Source: Symbiodinium sp. CCMP2592
Lineage: Eukaryota; Sar; Dinophyceae; Suessiales; Symbiodiniaceae
DNA length: 64,000 nt
Reading direction: 5' to 3'
NCBI GenBank assembly: GCA_905221615.1
Contig: CAJNDT010001236.1
Coordinates: forward strand, 906,501 to 970,500
How positions within the stretch are numbered: position 1 is the first letter of the stretch; every line of letters starts with the position of its first letter. A program made the translations under genes and the position numbers. Positions 27,370-38,300 of the stretch are shown here, piece after piece. The notes beneath the pieces are model-generated. The model saw only the letters and a list, made by a program, of their open reading frames with translations, searched no databases and was not told the DNA's origin.

Positions 27370-27784
27370 GTTTAGGGTTTAAGGGCTTAGGGTGTAGGGG
27401 TTTAGGGTGTAGGGGTTTAAGGTTGAGGGTGTAGTAGGGGTGTAGGGTTTAGAGTTTAGAGTTGAGTTTCTGGCTTTATTCGGCATGTATAGGTATTACA
27501 GGGGTTATTGGGTTTAAAGGCTTTCTTAGGGCTTAGAGGGCTTTTGGGGTTTATAGGGTTTCAGAAGTTGGATTGTTATAGTAAGGTTCACTTTCATAAG
27601 GTTCACTATGATAAGGGTTGCTATATATGTCCAGGGTTCAGATTTTACGGTCTAGGGGGTGTAGTATTTAAGGTGGAGGGTGCAGGGTTTACCGTTGGGG
27701 TTCAGGTTTAGGGTTTAGTGTGGTCCCAAGCCCTACACAAGCCCTCTAAAAGGCTTACTTCTAGCCCTACGTTTTGGACCTCAG

Positions 27785-27880
27785 GCCCGGAACCCTAATC
27801 CCCGCGAGGAGGCTGAAGAGAAGGACAAGCGCTTCCGACAAGCCCAGTCGATGATGCAGCGAGGCAAATCGGACGAGGGG
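27785..27880 (+). other. Exon-like island (possible host exon)
   Basis: After ACCTCAG the frame reads ARNPNPREEAEEKDKRFRQA, then QSMMQRGKSDEG, charged and helical. It ends at GGGGTGTGTG, a possible donor. Confidence 0.3.
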
Positions 27881-27929
27881 TGTGTGCTTGCTTCATCTAG
27901 GCCCTGTAGCCTTGCAGAGTTTAAGGTTA

Positions 27930-28033
27930 TACGGTTGATGATATAAATCCTGCATGACCCATAATAAGGAATATACCATAATTCCCATAGTTTAGGGTCC
28001 TTAAGGTAATGCAGGATTTATATCATCAACCGT
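27930..28033. repeat. MITE-like element, family C copy 3
   Basis: Well-preserved arms TACGGTTGATGATATAAATC and, inverted, GATTTATATCATCAACCGTA, each continuing as CTGCAT. Confidence 0.75.
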
Positions 28034-28206
28034 AGGGTTTTATATTTGGACCTGGGCCTTCAGCGGGTTTCAGGGTTAGGATGTAGGGAGTGCTGTGTTG
28101 GGTTTTGGACCGTATGCATTCATTCCTACTTCAAGGGTCGAGGGAGTATGAAGGGCCTAAGGACGTTCATCGAAGTTTCAAGGCAGGTCTCAGGTTTGTC
28201 GGCGGT

Positions 28207-28305
28207 ACTTAAAGGGTCATGGGACTTAGTAACTAGGGTTGTAATTAAGGTAACTGTACTTATAACCCCAATTAGGGTACCTATAACCTTACTTACTAAG
28301 TCCCA
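28207..28305. repeat. MITE-like element, family A copy 3
   Basis: AAAGGGTCATGGGACTTAGT on the left and TTACTTACTAAGTCCCA on the right, with the conserved ACTTATAACCCCAATTAGGG inside. Confidence 0.65.
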
Positions 28306-28935
28306 CCCGCCGTGATGGGTCGGTCCGGCTGCAGAGCTTTAAGTCGAAGACTGCTCTTGGTGAGCTGCCGAATCAGGCTGAATCTGTAGCTGTCAATTGA
28401 GAGACTGTTTTCTTACCTTTGGTTAGTAGGGAATGGAAGAATGGTAGCAATAGTAGTTATAGTTGTACCCCATTCCTCCAATCCCTACGAACCCAAGGTA
28501 AGTTTTTGCCACGGCTGCTATCTATGCGAAGTTGTTCGATGTCATGTCCCATACCAAGTTCCGGTCGCCAGGTTTTCACGCCCTGATGGAGTTTTTGGAC
28601 TTCACAAATCGGAGGCGGGGCCCGCGGTGCTAAAAATAGGGACCCAGGAAGCCACCCTAATGTAGCGTTTGTGTGAGGGATACCAAAGAGGGCTGGCCCA
28701 AATTCACGGTTGCTACAACGGGTACATCAAATTATTGCATTAGTGTGAGCGGACCTTTAAGTGCACCTTTCAGCAACCCTACACGAACATGTAACCTCAT
28801 AGACCTTACGGTAGCTCCAGGCCACTCTTTTCAACTGTTCTTGAAGCCTGGTACAGCATCGTTTCATCCTTCAGGTAAGTCAGTGTTGCAAAGTGCTGCT
28901 AAGGGTACGATATACATGCCTGCACACAAGCAAAT
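28306..28935. other. Non-coding stretch, nothing firm
   Basis: Two open frames of 74 and 92 codons (28441, 28673) show no family features. Possible short exons cannot be supported. Confidence 0.3.
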
Positions 28936-28939
28936 AAGT

Positions 28940-29310
28940 AAGTATGTATGAATGAACATCGGCAGGCATGTATACATGCATGCATACATACATACCTGTT
29001 TACTTGCTTACTTACTCACCCACTTGCTTACTTTACCTACGTACTGACTTGGTTACTTGCTTACTCATATGCTTGCTTTCTTACTTACTTACACGTACAT
29101 ACATACATACATGCATCCATTCATTTATACATACATACATGCATACATACACACATATACATGCATGCATACACACACGCATACATCAATCCATGCAGTC
29201 ATGCATACATCTGTCCATCCATGCATGCATACATACACCCAGGGATACCTACATATCTACACGCGCACCTGCAAAAACACACACACACAGGCACACAGAC
29301 ACACACATGT
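28940..29310. repeat. CATA/CTTA tetranucleotide and CA microsatellite
   Basis: CATACATACATGCATACATA-type repeats, CTTACTTACTTAC runs and a CACACACAC tail. The tyrosine- and histidine-rich frames over it are artefacts of the repeat. Confidence 0.85.
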
Positions 29311-30149
29311 GAAGACAAAAACATAACACTCCATGGCAGGCGCTTTGTTCTCCAAAACCCGAGGCCCCGATACCTGCAGCTCCAACCCTCAGGTAAACTC
29401 GCAGTATAAAGCCTCTAGAGACTCCAAGGCCCAGATATTTGTCAATACCATTTTGGGGGGCTCCTATTATTATAAATGCCGCATGATATACCCCCAGCCC
29501 CTATGTGTTCGAGTTATGAAGGCGCTTCTATTGAGGCCTGAAGGCCTATACCTTGCTTTGGCTCAGGCTAACCAGTGGTTTCGGGGGTTCCCTTGGCTCT
29601 TTAGCTCCTTATTGAATAGGAAATATCATCATCCCTAGCTCCTTAGCTCCCCCATTGGTTAGCAGGTATGGCAACCCAGCAAGGACATGGCTTCTTGCCT
29701 TAAGTGGATCAGGGTTGCGGGTTAGGGTCCCTATAAACACTAAGGTTAAGGGTTTAGGGTCCCTAAACACTATATAAGGGTTGGGGGTCAGGGTTTAGGG
29801 TTTCGGAGTTTAGGGGTTTAGGGTTTAGGGGTTCAGGGTTTCGGGTTTTTAGGCCCAGGGCCCCTAATAGACCCTAAACTCGGGTTTTGGTAGCGGCTTG
29901 AAGGGTTTATGGAAGGTTTGAGTGTCTATAGCCTAGGGTGCACAAGCCCCCTGCTTAGATTAAGCAGTTGGGTTTTGGAGTCATGGCTTCGTGTTTAGGT
30001 TGTGTCCTTGGTTTTCAGTGTTTCAGTACTCCATGTCCCTAAACCCTAAACCCCTGAACCCTAAACCGCTGCACTGATACCTACTGGAAGGGGGGGGGAA
30101 GGTGGCGCAAGTCTTGTGGGAGTGTTCTGGTTCCGGAGTTTCTGAGTTG
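29311..30149. other. Spacer with TTTAGGG-like units
   Basis: Degenerate telomere-like units at 29740-29860 and 30040-30065. No gene recognised. Confidence 0.4.
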
Positions 30150-30327
30150 CCCAGAGAGCCCAATACCCACGTAATTAAGGAATCTACCTTGACTTTTAAG
30201 GGGATTCATTTTATGATTCAAGCTACTTTCAAGGGCATTCATATTACGATTCAAGCTACTGTTAGGGGGATTCATATTAAGATTTATAAGCTATATTCCT
30301 TAATTACGGGGTATTGGGCTCTCTGGG
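30150..30327. repeat. MITE-like element, family E copy 2, with internal triplication
   Basis: The same perfect 19 bp ends as at 10546 (CCCAGAGAGCCCAATACCC). The interior has three tandem units around GGGATTCATATTACGATTCA, which make it longer than copy 1. Confidence 0.75.
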
Positions 30328-30616
30328 TGTGTGCAGGCTTTAGGGCGTTTTCATGCCTTGAGGCCTCTTTGGCTTCAGGGTTATCCCTGGTCCTAAGCCC
30401 TCTGTCCTGAACCTTAAACCCTAGCTCTTGCTCCGGCAGCTTCTGATTGAAACGCTGCACACAATCACAATCATCAGCAACCTTCAAATATATTGCGACA
30501 TGACATAGGCACTGACACCCTCAATGCTATCCCGACAACGCTAGAATCCACGACTTATCGTAGACTGCCGACGCCAGACCCTACAGCCCTGGAGCCTTGC
30601 GCTAGTTTGCAGTTAC

Positions 30617-30727
30617 ACAAAGGGTCATGGGACTTAGTAACTAGGGTTTTATCCAAGGTAACTATATACTTATAACCCCAATTAGGGTACTCATAACCTT
30701 ACTTACTAAGTCCCATGATCCTCCAAG
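30617..30727. repeat. MITE-like element, family A copy 4
   Basis: AAAGGGTCATGGGACTTAGT and TTACTAAGTCCCATGATCC end arms; the interior ACTTATAACCCCAATTAGGG equals that of copy 3. Confidence 0.7.
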
Positions 30728-30909
30728 TAAGGGCTTGCCCAATTTCGTCGACAGACCTTCAAGGCTCGAGCAATGACCTGTGAAGTAAGGATACATAGGT
30801 TTCATAGTGACGGTCGAGAGACGGGACGAGGATAAGGAGCAGTAAACCCTAAATCCTAAACCCCCAAAGCCCATCAGAGCCCCTAAGCCATAAACAAAAC
30901 CCTGAACCC

Positions 30910-30937
30910 GGCTCAAGGCTCAAGCTCAAGGCTCAAG
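30910..30937 (+). repeat. Tandem spliced-leader 3' ends (relics)
   Basis: Consecutive GGCTCAAG, GCTCAAG, CTCAAG and GCTCAAG. The dinoflagellate spliced leader ends in TTTTGGCTCAAG. Stacked truncated leader ends are the known mark of repeated cycles of trans-splicing and reintegration of cDNA. Upstream is degenerate CCCTAAA. Confidence 0.75.
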
Positions 30938-31109
30938 GCTTTAGTTCCCCTTCAGGGAGGGAGTGCGGCGTGTGTCTTGTGTACCTGGGGGTCGCGGTTG
31001 ACGACCTCGACGACGGCCTGGCGGCTGCAGTTCCTCCGGGGGTCCTCCGCGGAGCAGGCGGGTCTAGTTCTCCCTGGGGCTTGTCGGCTACCTGATTCGG
31101 GATTTTCTC

Positions 31110-32159
31110 ATGGCGCCCGGGGCTTCCAACAAGGTGCCCATCCGTTTGGGGGCTGAAGGACAAGATGCGGCTAATGTGCCGGTTCCTCTGGAGGTTGACG
31201 AGGAAGGGGGCGAGGACGGCGGTGGAGGCAAGAAGAGGAGTGGCATCGAAGCTGCTCCCGGGCTGCCGTCTCCCAAGAAGGAGCGCCCTTCGGGAACGGT
31301 CACCTTGGATGTTGAGAGAGTGCGAGAGCTGTTGGCAGATCAGAGCCGGGAGCTCCTCGCGGCTCAGCAACGGCAACTCGCGACTGCTGTGCACGAGATG
31401 GAGGAACGGGTTGAAGCGCGGGTTGGGAAAGTCGAGCAGCAGATGGCAGAGGTACATGGCAGATCTGAGGTTCTCGAGGGACGGATCGTGGAGCTCGAGG
31501 CCGCGCTGAAGGACTTGAAGGGCTTAGTGCAGACAGGTGCAGTGCAGGCAGTGCCAAAGGATGATGCCGAACGCAGGAAATCTACTCTGGTGGTGGGGGG
31601 TTGGCCCCGTGATTCCAGGCGGCAGGACATCCTCAAGGAGCTTGAGATGGCGATCCGGCGCCTGGGCTTGGCTGGAATGGTGGATCAGCAGGCCTTTTGC
31701 ACTGGGCCAAGAAGATCTGTGGCTTTGCTGCCAATGCCGCTGCGGGCGAACGAGACAGAGCAGGCTCGCCGTGACAGGATGTACAAGTTTGTGACGGCCT
31801 TTGGGGAAAATGAGGTCATGTCTGGGGCGAGCACAAGACTCTGGTGCAACTTCTCTAAGAGCCCTGAGGAACGAGCGGTGGCCTCGCATGCAGCCCTTGT
31901 GAAGAGAACGGTGGCCCTCTTCAATGAGACCACTGCCCGTGAGCAGCTGGACTTCGAGTATAAGACGGGCACGGCATGGGGTCCGGCGGGTATGCTGTGC
32001 AGCGTCCGCCTCCCGGTTCCCCCTCAACACGATCACTCGGGCATCGATGTTGATCAGGACTCACCTCACAAACAGTGGGTGGACGTTGGCTTGATTGCGA
32101 AGCTCGTTGGGAAGTCCAGGAAGCAAGTGCGAGAGGCACTGGAGCAGAGCCGCCGCTGA
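31110..32159 (+). CDS. LINE1 ORF1: RNA-binding chaperone-like protein
   Basis: 349 aa from an ATG 172 nt below the leader relics. A disordered acidic/Lys-rich N-terminus (1-60) is followed by a heptad-rich coiled coil (about 65-145), then an RRM-like domain with RNP2-like TLVVGGWPRD (159-168) and RNP1-like RRSVALLPMP (201-210), and a basic C-terminal domain ending EQSRR. This coiled coil-RRM-CTD plan is that of L1-type ORF1 proteins, which trimerise and coat LINE RNA. LINE2 has a clear homologue (336 aa). The stop is UGA at 32157-32159; 17 sense codons follow in the same frame before the ORF2 ATG. Confidence 0.8.
   Translation: MAPGASNKVPIRLGAEGQDAANVPVPLEVDEEGGEDGGGGKKRSGIEAAPGLPSPKKERPSGTVTLDVERVRELLADQSRELLAAQQRQLATAVHEMEERVEARVGKVEQQMAEVHGRSEVLEGRIVELEAALKDLKGLVQTGAVQAVPKDDAERRKSTLVVGGWPRDSRRQDILKELEMAIRRLGLAGMVDQQAFCTGPRRSVALLPMPLRANETEQARRDRMYKFVTAFGENEVMSGASTRLWCNFSKSPEERAVASHAALVKRTVALFNETTAREQLDFEYKTGTAWGPAGMLCSVRLPVPPQHDHSGIDVDQDSPHKQWVDVGLIAKLVGKSRKQVREALEQSRR
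32157..32159 (+). other. In-frame UGA between LINE1 ORF1 and ORF2
   Basis: TGA GAG follows CGC CGC; no further stop until the end of ORF2, so readthrough would fuse ORF1 and ORF2. The same arrangement is at 39854 and 3701. Confidence 0.65.
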
Positions 32160-32210
32160 GAGCCTTTTCAGGTCCCTCCTGAGGTCGAGCAGCGTGCAAC
32201 TTGGCGTCGC

Positions 32211-35200
32211 ATGGCTGAACGATCGAGCGGGGACAGTCTTCGAATTGATGGTCTCCAGCCACTTGATGTCTCGGAGGGTTTGAGACCGGATGGAGTTGAT
32301 CGGCAAAGCCGACTGAGTGGGGGTCGTGATGATGCCTCGCCCGGAGAACCGACTTCGTCTATGCAGGGATGTACAGATTTTGACAAGCCTCGAGTTCGGG
32401 AGCTACGGGCTGGTTTGCAGTCTGGTTTACAGGTCAAAGTTTTCGGATGGAATGTGGGAGGTTGCGATATCTCAAACTTCAAACAAGGGGTCCGTGATGC
32501 GACCGGATGTGGGCTCGAAGCTACGGCTTTGGTGGCCCTTCAGGAGTTGCCGAGAGCCGGTGAAGGATGGAGCAGTGAAAAGCAGGGTGACCTGGAGATT
32601 GTGTCGCACCGTTGCAAAGAGGCATGGAGGGGCACAGGGATCGCCTTTTCAAGTCGGTGCTGGTGTGTTCTCAGACGATATGCTGCAGAGAGAGGGACGT
32701 GGTTCAGACTCAGACATCTCGAGAGTGGCTCATTGCTGTGGGTGGGTACGGCACACTTTACTCCGGGATGCACACACGCCCAGTACGAGCAGGAAGTGGT
32801 GGGGTTCTTCGGGAAAGCCCCCCGAAACAGCGATTCGGTGGTGTGCACCTTTGATGCAAATGCTCCAATCAGATGGGGAGAGTGTGAAGGTGGTCTCCTG
32901 CCGGTGGGGAAGGATGGCAAGGCAAACGAAGTCCTGGGAAGAGTGGCGGAAAAGGGCCTTGTGGTTATGCCTCCGGAACCGGATCAACTGAGAACACCAA
33001 CGAGCAGGCCGAGGCAAGAAGGGCGGCGAGGGTCCATCATCGACTACATGTGTGGAAGCAGAGTGTCGAGGGTGAGCGTGAGGGTGCATGAAGACTCTTG
33101 CCATGTGTTGGGTACGGACCATGAGCTGTTGGAGGGGATCTTCCGTATCGCTCCGGGAAAGCCTTACAAGAGATACTCGACCAGGCCTAGGGTGTGGGTT
33201 GGTGGCATTTCGGAGATACATCATGTGGACCAGACGGTGTTGACCCATTACGCGGAGAAGTACACAGTGCCGGCGCGGGGATATGGGTACAGGGACCCCC
33301 CGCAATTCAAACAAGCAATTGCTCGGGCAAGGCTCTCTCGTACCAAGGCATCCTGGGTCCAGGTGAGGTCGCTGAGGCAGAAGGCAAGAAAGGTGTGGGA
33401 AGCAGACAGGTTGGCTAGGGCAAGTCAGGGAGATTGGCAAGCCTTTCGTCAGTGCCGGGTGAAGACCCAGACGGGTTGGGAGCACAGTTTCGCAGACGCA
33501 CAAGACCGGGATCCGCACACGGTTGTTCATGATCACCTGGAGGCGGTGTACGAGGGTCGAGGGGTCGAGCCGAACAAAGGGGTGTTCCCGGGTGAGACAG
33601 CTGCCTTCACAGTAGAGGAGCTGGACAAGGCTCTGGGCCAGATGCAGACCTCGAAGTCGGTGGGGGTTGATGGTACTTCCACTGAGCTCCTGGTTGGCAT
33701 GTCCAAGGTGCAAGGGGGGAAGAGCCACATCCTTGAGTTTATGAACAGGGTGTTGATCACGCACGAAATCCCGGCTGATTGGAACACACCCCTCATGGTG
33801 CTGCTGCCCAAGGTTCTGACTCCGAAGGAAGCTAAGCAGTTAAGGCCGATCAGTATGGGTAGTGCTGCTTGCAAGCTCTTCTCCAGGCTCCTCCTCAACC
33901 GCACCATTCCGTTCATCGCACCTAAGACACATAGCCAATGTGCAGGGGTAGGAAGGCAGACTGCAGACTACCTCTTCTCAGTGTGGAGGGTATTGGAACT
34001 TGATCGAGAATGGCGTGCAGGGCTTTGCCTCTTGAAGCTAGATGTGGCCCAGGCCTTTGACACTGTTGATAGAGAGCGGCTTCTTGCAAAGCTCCGGGAG
34101 AGGATGGGTGATTGTGCAATGCTCAGATGCTGGAGGGCCCTCCTTCAGGATAGTCACGCGATCCTCCAAACTCCGTGGGGGGTGTCTATGCTGAGTATGC
34201 AGAAGGGCATAAAGCAGGGAGCAGTTGAGAGCCCGGCATTATTTGCAATGATCGCGGAAGTCTGCTTGAGTGAGGCGGCGGAGAGATACGAGTGGAGTAA
34301 GCAAGCACAGGTCTTCCCAGGCATGCCCCATCAAGATGTGCTATTCATGGATGACGGGCTCTTGTGGTCTCGTGGGGTCGAGGGCTTGCAGCAAAGGGTT
34401 AGGCAGCTGATGGTGGTGTTGTTCGAGTACGGATTGAAGTTGAATGGTGGCAAATGTCAGCTTCTCTGCTCTCCACATTGGCACGGGGACAAGCATGTTT
34501 GGATCGCCGGGGAAAGGGTGGAAGCCGTGGAAGAGTTGGAGGTAATGGGGCTCCCGATGAAGGTGGGCATGACGACCTCTGGACTAGTCTCTCCCCTGCT
34601 TGCTCGCGCTCGCGACAAATTCTGGTCCCTTCACCACATATTCCGTGCTAGGACTCAGCTGAAAGGCAGAATGAAGTCCTTGGCAACAGCCATTGGAAAC
34701 TCGGTGCTATGGTGTGTTGCCGCTTTCCCACCGGACCGAGCGGCTATGGGGCTTATGAATACGATGCAGTTGCAGCTTGTGATCTGGACGATGAGGCTCG
34801 CTAAGCGGTCTGATGAGGGGTGGGATGCTTTCCGACTCCGGTCCTTCCGGTCTGCGCGGGCTGCCTTGCACAACTGTGGACAGGAGAGGTGGAGCACGTG
34901 CTGGTTGAGAAGATGGTGGAGATTTTCGGGTCACCGCTCTAGGTCCATGCTGAGAGATTTCCCGCCACTGAGTGCTCAGCTGGATGCTTTTCGCACCCTC
35001 GACTGGTGGGAAGCGCAGAAGAGATCCACTGATGGCATCACACACCCGCACCACTACCCTAGACTGATGAATATGGAGAGGGCTATGCACAAGGCATCGG
35101 GGGGTGACTGGAGGGTGGTGGCACAGGACCGAAAGGGGTGGCGAGGCAAGGAGAATGGATGGGTTGCGAACATGGACCTTCCGTGGGCCAGTGGCAGGCA

Positions 35201-35225
35201 AACTAGGCTACAGGACTGGCAGTAG
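32211..35225 (+). CDS. LINE1 ORF2: APE-like endonuclease and reverse transcriptase
   Basis: 1,004 aa from an ATG. The endonuclease domain (about 75-310) has GWNVGG, the metal-binding-type Glu of LQELP, GTGIAFS, FDANAPI, and GTDHELL with the terminal Asp-His pair. RT (about 540-740) has LRPISMGSAACKLFSRLL, motif A LKLDVAQAFDTV (D611), motif B KGIKQGAVESPALF, and motif C LFMDDGLL (714-715). A thumb/C-terminal part (about 780-980) includes the WRWWRFSGH-like stretch. No CCHC knuckle or RNase H is seen. The product nicks target DNA and primes reverse transcription. It shares the ORF1 frame across one UGA, and ORF3 follows after 125 nt. Confidence 0.9.
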   Translation: MAERSSGDSLRIDGLQPLDVSEGLRPDGVDRQSRLSGGRDDASPGEPTSSMQGCTDFDKPRVRELRAGLQSGLQVKVFGWNVGGCDISNFKQGVRDATGCGLEATALVALQELPRAGEGWSSEKQGDLEIVSHRCKEAWRGTGIAFSSRCWCVLRRYAAERGTWFRLRHLESGSLLWVGTAHFTPGCTHAQYEQEVVGFFGKAPRNSDSVVCTFDANAPIRWGECEGGLLPVGKDGKANEVLGRVAEKGLVVMPPEPDQLRTPTSRPRQEGRRGSIIDYMCGSRVSRVSVRVHEDSCHVLGTDHELLEGIFRIAPGKPYKRYSTRPRVWVGGISEIHHVDQTVLTHYAEKYTVPARGYGYRDPPQFKQAIARARLSRTKASWVQVRSLRQKARKVWEADRLARASQGDWQAFRQCRVKTQTGWEHSFADAQDRDPHTVVHDHLEAVYEGRGVEPNKGVFPGETAAFTVEELDKALGQMQTSKSVGVDGTSTELLVGMSKVQGGKSHILEFMNRVLITHEIPADWNTPLMVLLPKVLTPKEAKQLRPISMGSAACKLFSRLLLNRTIPFIAPKTHSQCAGVGRQTADYLFSVWRVLELDREWRAGLCLLKLDVAQAFDTVDRERLLAKLRERMGDCAMLRCWRALLQDSHAILQTPWGVSMLSMQKGIKQGAVESPALFAMIAEVCLSEAAERYEWSKQAQVFPGMPHQDVLFMDDGLLWSRGVEGLQQRVRQLMVVLFEYGLKLNGGKCQLLCSPHWHGDKHVWIAGERVEAVEELEVMGLPMKVGMTTSGLVSPLLARARDKFWSLHHIFRARTQLKGRMKSLATAIGNSVLWCVAAFPPDRAAMGLMNTMQLQLVIWTMRLAKRSDEGWDAFRLRSFRSARAALHNCGQERWSTCWLRRWWRFSGHRSRSMLRDFPPLSAQLDAFRTLDWWEAQKRSTDGITHPHHYPRLMNMERAMHKASGGDWRVVAQDRKGWRGKENGWVANMDLPWASGRQTRLQDWQ

Positions 35226-35350
35226 AATGGAGTTTGATTTCGTGATGTTCCGCGTGCTTGGTGAGAGCTGTTTTCTGAATTCGAGGTGTGCAGTGAAGTG
35301 TTAGGGTCTTTGGCTTTGCTGCGTGTGAAGGCACGTTCCTGATTGCAGCT

Positions 35351-38300
35351 GTGGCTCGGCTAGGCCCCTGCTACTTCGCACGGCTGCTTACAGAGTGGCT
35401 GCTTTTCATGGTCTTTCTACGTATGCGTAGCTGTCAAATGCAGCTGGCGCCGTTAATGTCGATTGCACTTTGGGTGCTCGTGTGCTTCGTATGGGATGGC
35501 TCAGGGAGTCCCAGCGCTGATGGTCCTCATGCACCTTTTGACGATTCTGCCGACCAGGAGGAAGCTCGGCGGACCGAGGACCCCCGGGACGTGTTGAATG
35601 GTACGATTCGGGAGTTTGGCAACGGGACGAATGGTGTGGACGAGGGTCCTACCTCGGGTGAAGAGGTGTTGAATCAGGGAGAATTGCAGCACAGTACCGA
35701 GCTGGAGAACGACAATGATGACACGCTCGCGGGCTTGCCTGGTGCCTTGCAGCCGGAGGTTGGGCGATGGTGGTTTTCGGCTGAAACGAGACTCAGGGAA
35801 CTCCAGAGGGCAGGCTGCGGAAATGATAGGGTTATCCAACAGATCCGGACTTTGGCGAGTCACCGAGAAATACGCAGCTACATGCAGTATGCCGAAATCC
35901 TGTTGGAGACCTTGCGTAGCAGGGTGCAAGGCCACCCAGGGGCCGTGGACAATGTGGACGACCTCGCTTGGAGTGTGGATGTCGAGCACTCTCTGTGGTT
36001 GAGCTGGACCTCGATGCGCCTTCCGCCGCCTGGTGTGGTGCCGGAGCCCGTGGGGATCTTCAACGCTGTAGACGGCATCCGCCCTGGAAATGCGACCTAC
36101 ACAGTGTTGAAAAGGAGACGGATTGGGGACTTGGTGGCTGGGCCCGAACCAGAAGGTCATGAAGAGCTAACTGGTGGCTCCTGCTCATCTTCATCTTCAG
36201 TGGGGTCCTGTGTTCCTCCTTCGAATGCAAGTGATGGGGCGGGGTCTGTTCAGGCCGACCATATTGATGATGAGGGAAATGGGGAGGAGACTGGCCTCTT
36301 CCAACTCCGGGCAGCGGATATCCCCACATGGGAAAGCCTGGTGGAGCAGCTTGGTGAGTGGTGGGATGAGGGCATGCAGGTGGGTGAGGCGATCTGCATG
36401 GTGCGAGGAATCAGCGAAGGCCGACGTGATGACCTCTACCTTCGGTGGCTTCGTGGACCATTGGGAAGTCTCGGCATGGATATCGTCCACTCGGAGCACA
36501 CGTCCTATGAGGTGGGTCCGCCGAACTTCTTCAGATGGGCAGAAACGATTGAGGGCATCCTGTGGCGATGCTTCTGCCGTGACAGGGAGCAGGGCACCTT
36601 GCAGGGGGTGGGGGAGGAGAACAGAGAGGTGGAGCAGGACAGTGCTGTTCTAATGGAAAGAGGACGCCGAGGTGGACAGAAACATGGTGGCCGAGGGAGG
36701 TCTCGCTCGCAGCGCCGAGATGACCGAGGTGATCGACGTGGAGAGCGTGGAGGTCGTGAAGACATGGAAAGTGGACGTGATCGTCGTGGTGCTCGTGCCT
36801 GCCCAGCGGAGGGCCGGGAAGGGAGAACTACTGAGAGAAGGGGTGCGACGGGTGAGGAGCGATCCGCTCGCACTGAAGCACACCTATCTACGGCGCCGTG
36901 GAGGAGAAAGAAGCCAGAGGAGTTCAAGCCCAAACCGACGCGACCCTCGAGGGCAAGTGGTTGTGGCAGTTCAACTGATGGGCCCCGTGGCAGTGGAGCT
37001 GGGAGCTCCACTGACAGACCGAGCGAGAGGGACGGACGACCGGGATCCTCGACTGACTTTGACATGAGTATGACTTTCTTCCCCAATGGGCCTCGGGACA
37101 CAGATGAAGGAGTGGACATTTGGCGCTATATCCTCGGAATCTGTACCACTGACCTTCCTAGAGGCTTGGCAACAGTGCCCAATGGGGGACCGTTTATCAG
37201 TGATGATAGGGCTGACTACATTGCCGAGGTTCTCCGTGGTTACACGGTGCACCAGCAGCTCCTTATGACGATCAGCTTGGTCACCGCTGTGCGAGCAATC
37301 ATGCATGAACTTGGAGCAGTTATGCATGCTGCCAGCTTGGTGGAAGTGGAGTTAGATGGCAGCGATCGGGATGAGGTGGCAGTGGAGGTGCGGGACGATG
37401 ATGACGAGGGCCACACCTCCCTGGTGCAGCTGGAGGCCACCAAAGTGTATGGTTTGGTGCAGCACTTGCAGAGGGAATTGGAAGGGCCGTCACCGGGTCT
37501 GGCACGGCTCCGGGCTGCCAACCTGCACGAAAGGTTGAGGCGAATTCGGCGGGTGCCCGGCCAGCTGGACGTGGACTTGATTGACCAGGCAGAGGCTCTG
37601 TGCGTGGCGGTTGAGGACACAGGAAGGCGTCATGTTCCCACGGGCTTCCTTTCAGAGCCGAGTCAAGTGGACGAGTGGGCATCCCAATGGTGGAACCGCC
37701 TTCAGCCTATGATATGTGGGCCAAGTGGGGCGGTCTCCCTGAGCAGCTCCCTTCCGGCGAGCAGTCTAGACAGAGTGAATGAAGACGTTGACTGCGCGGT
37801 TATCAATGAGCTCATCGAGGACATGAAGGAGACGGCCAGGGATGCGGAAGGGCTTGACGAGATGCAAGCTCGCTTCGAACAGGAGGAGGCGGAGTACCTG
37901 AAGGGTGTGCAACAGGCAGTCGAGCACCACATGGGTGAGGAGGAGACTCGCAAGTGCAGGGATTGGGATGACTGGGCTCTGTTTGACGAAATGCACAGTG
38001 GAGCCCGACCGCGACGCAAGAGAAGTATCTTGGCGGTCAGCCTGGGGAGTGTGGCTGGTGGCCCTGGTCCCGAGAAGCGATGGAAAATCCCAGTGGCGGT
38101 GGGGCAAGAGGTACGAATCAGGGTGGAGGAGGAAGATGGATCGGAGGCTGAAACCGAGGTGGCCGAGCCGGTGGGTGTCGTGAGCCCAGGACTGGCAAGC
38201 ACCACGAACAGCTTGGAAGACACCGTACCGCTCAACTTCCTGGAGTTCCAACGAGTGTACCAGCAATGGCGACAGGGGCAGATGACTGAGGAAATGATCC

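Noticed and set aside
28940-29310. CRISPR-like or other functional repeat array
   Set aside because: Simple tetranucleotide microsatellite without spacers of constant length; eukaryotic context.
28948-29409. Tyr/His/Ile-rich plus-strand frames
   Set aside because: Products of CATA/CTTA tetranucleotide repeats.
32730-33764. 344-codon minus frame opposite LINE1 ORF2
   Set aside because: Shadow of the endonuclease-RT coding strand.
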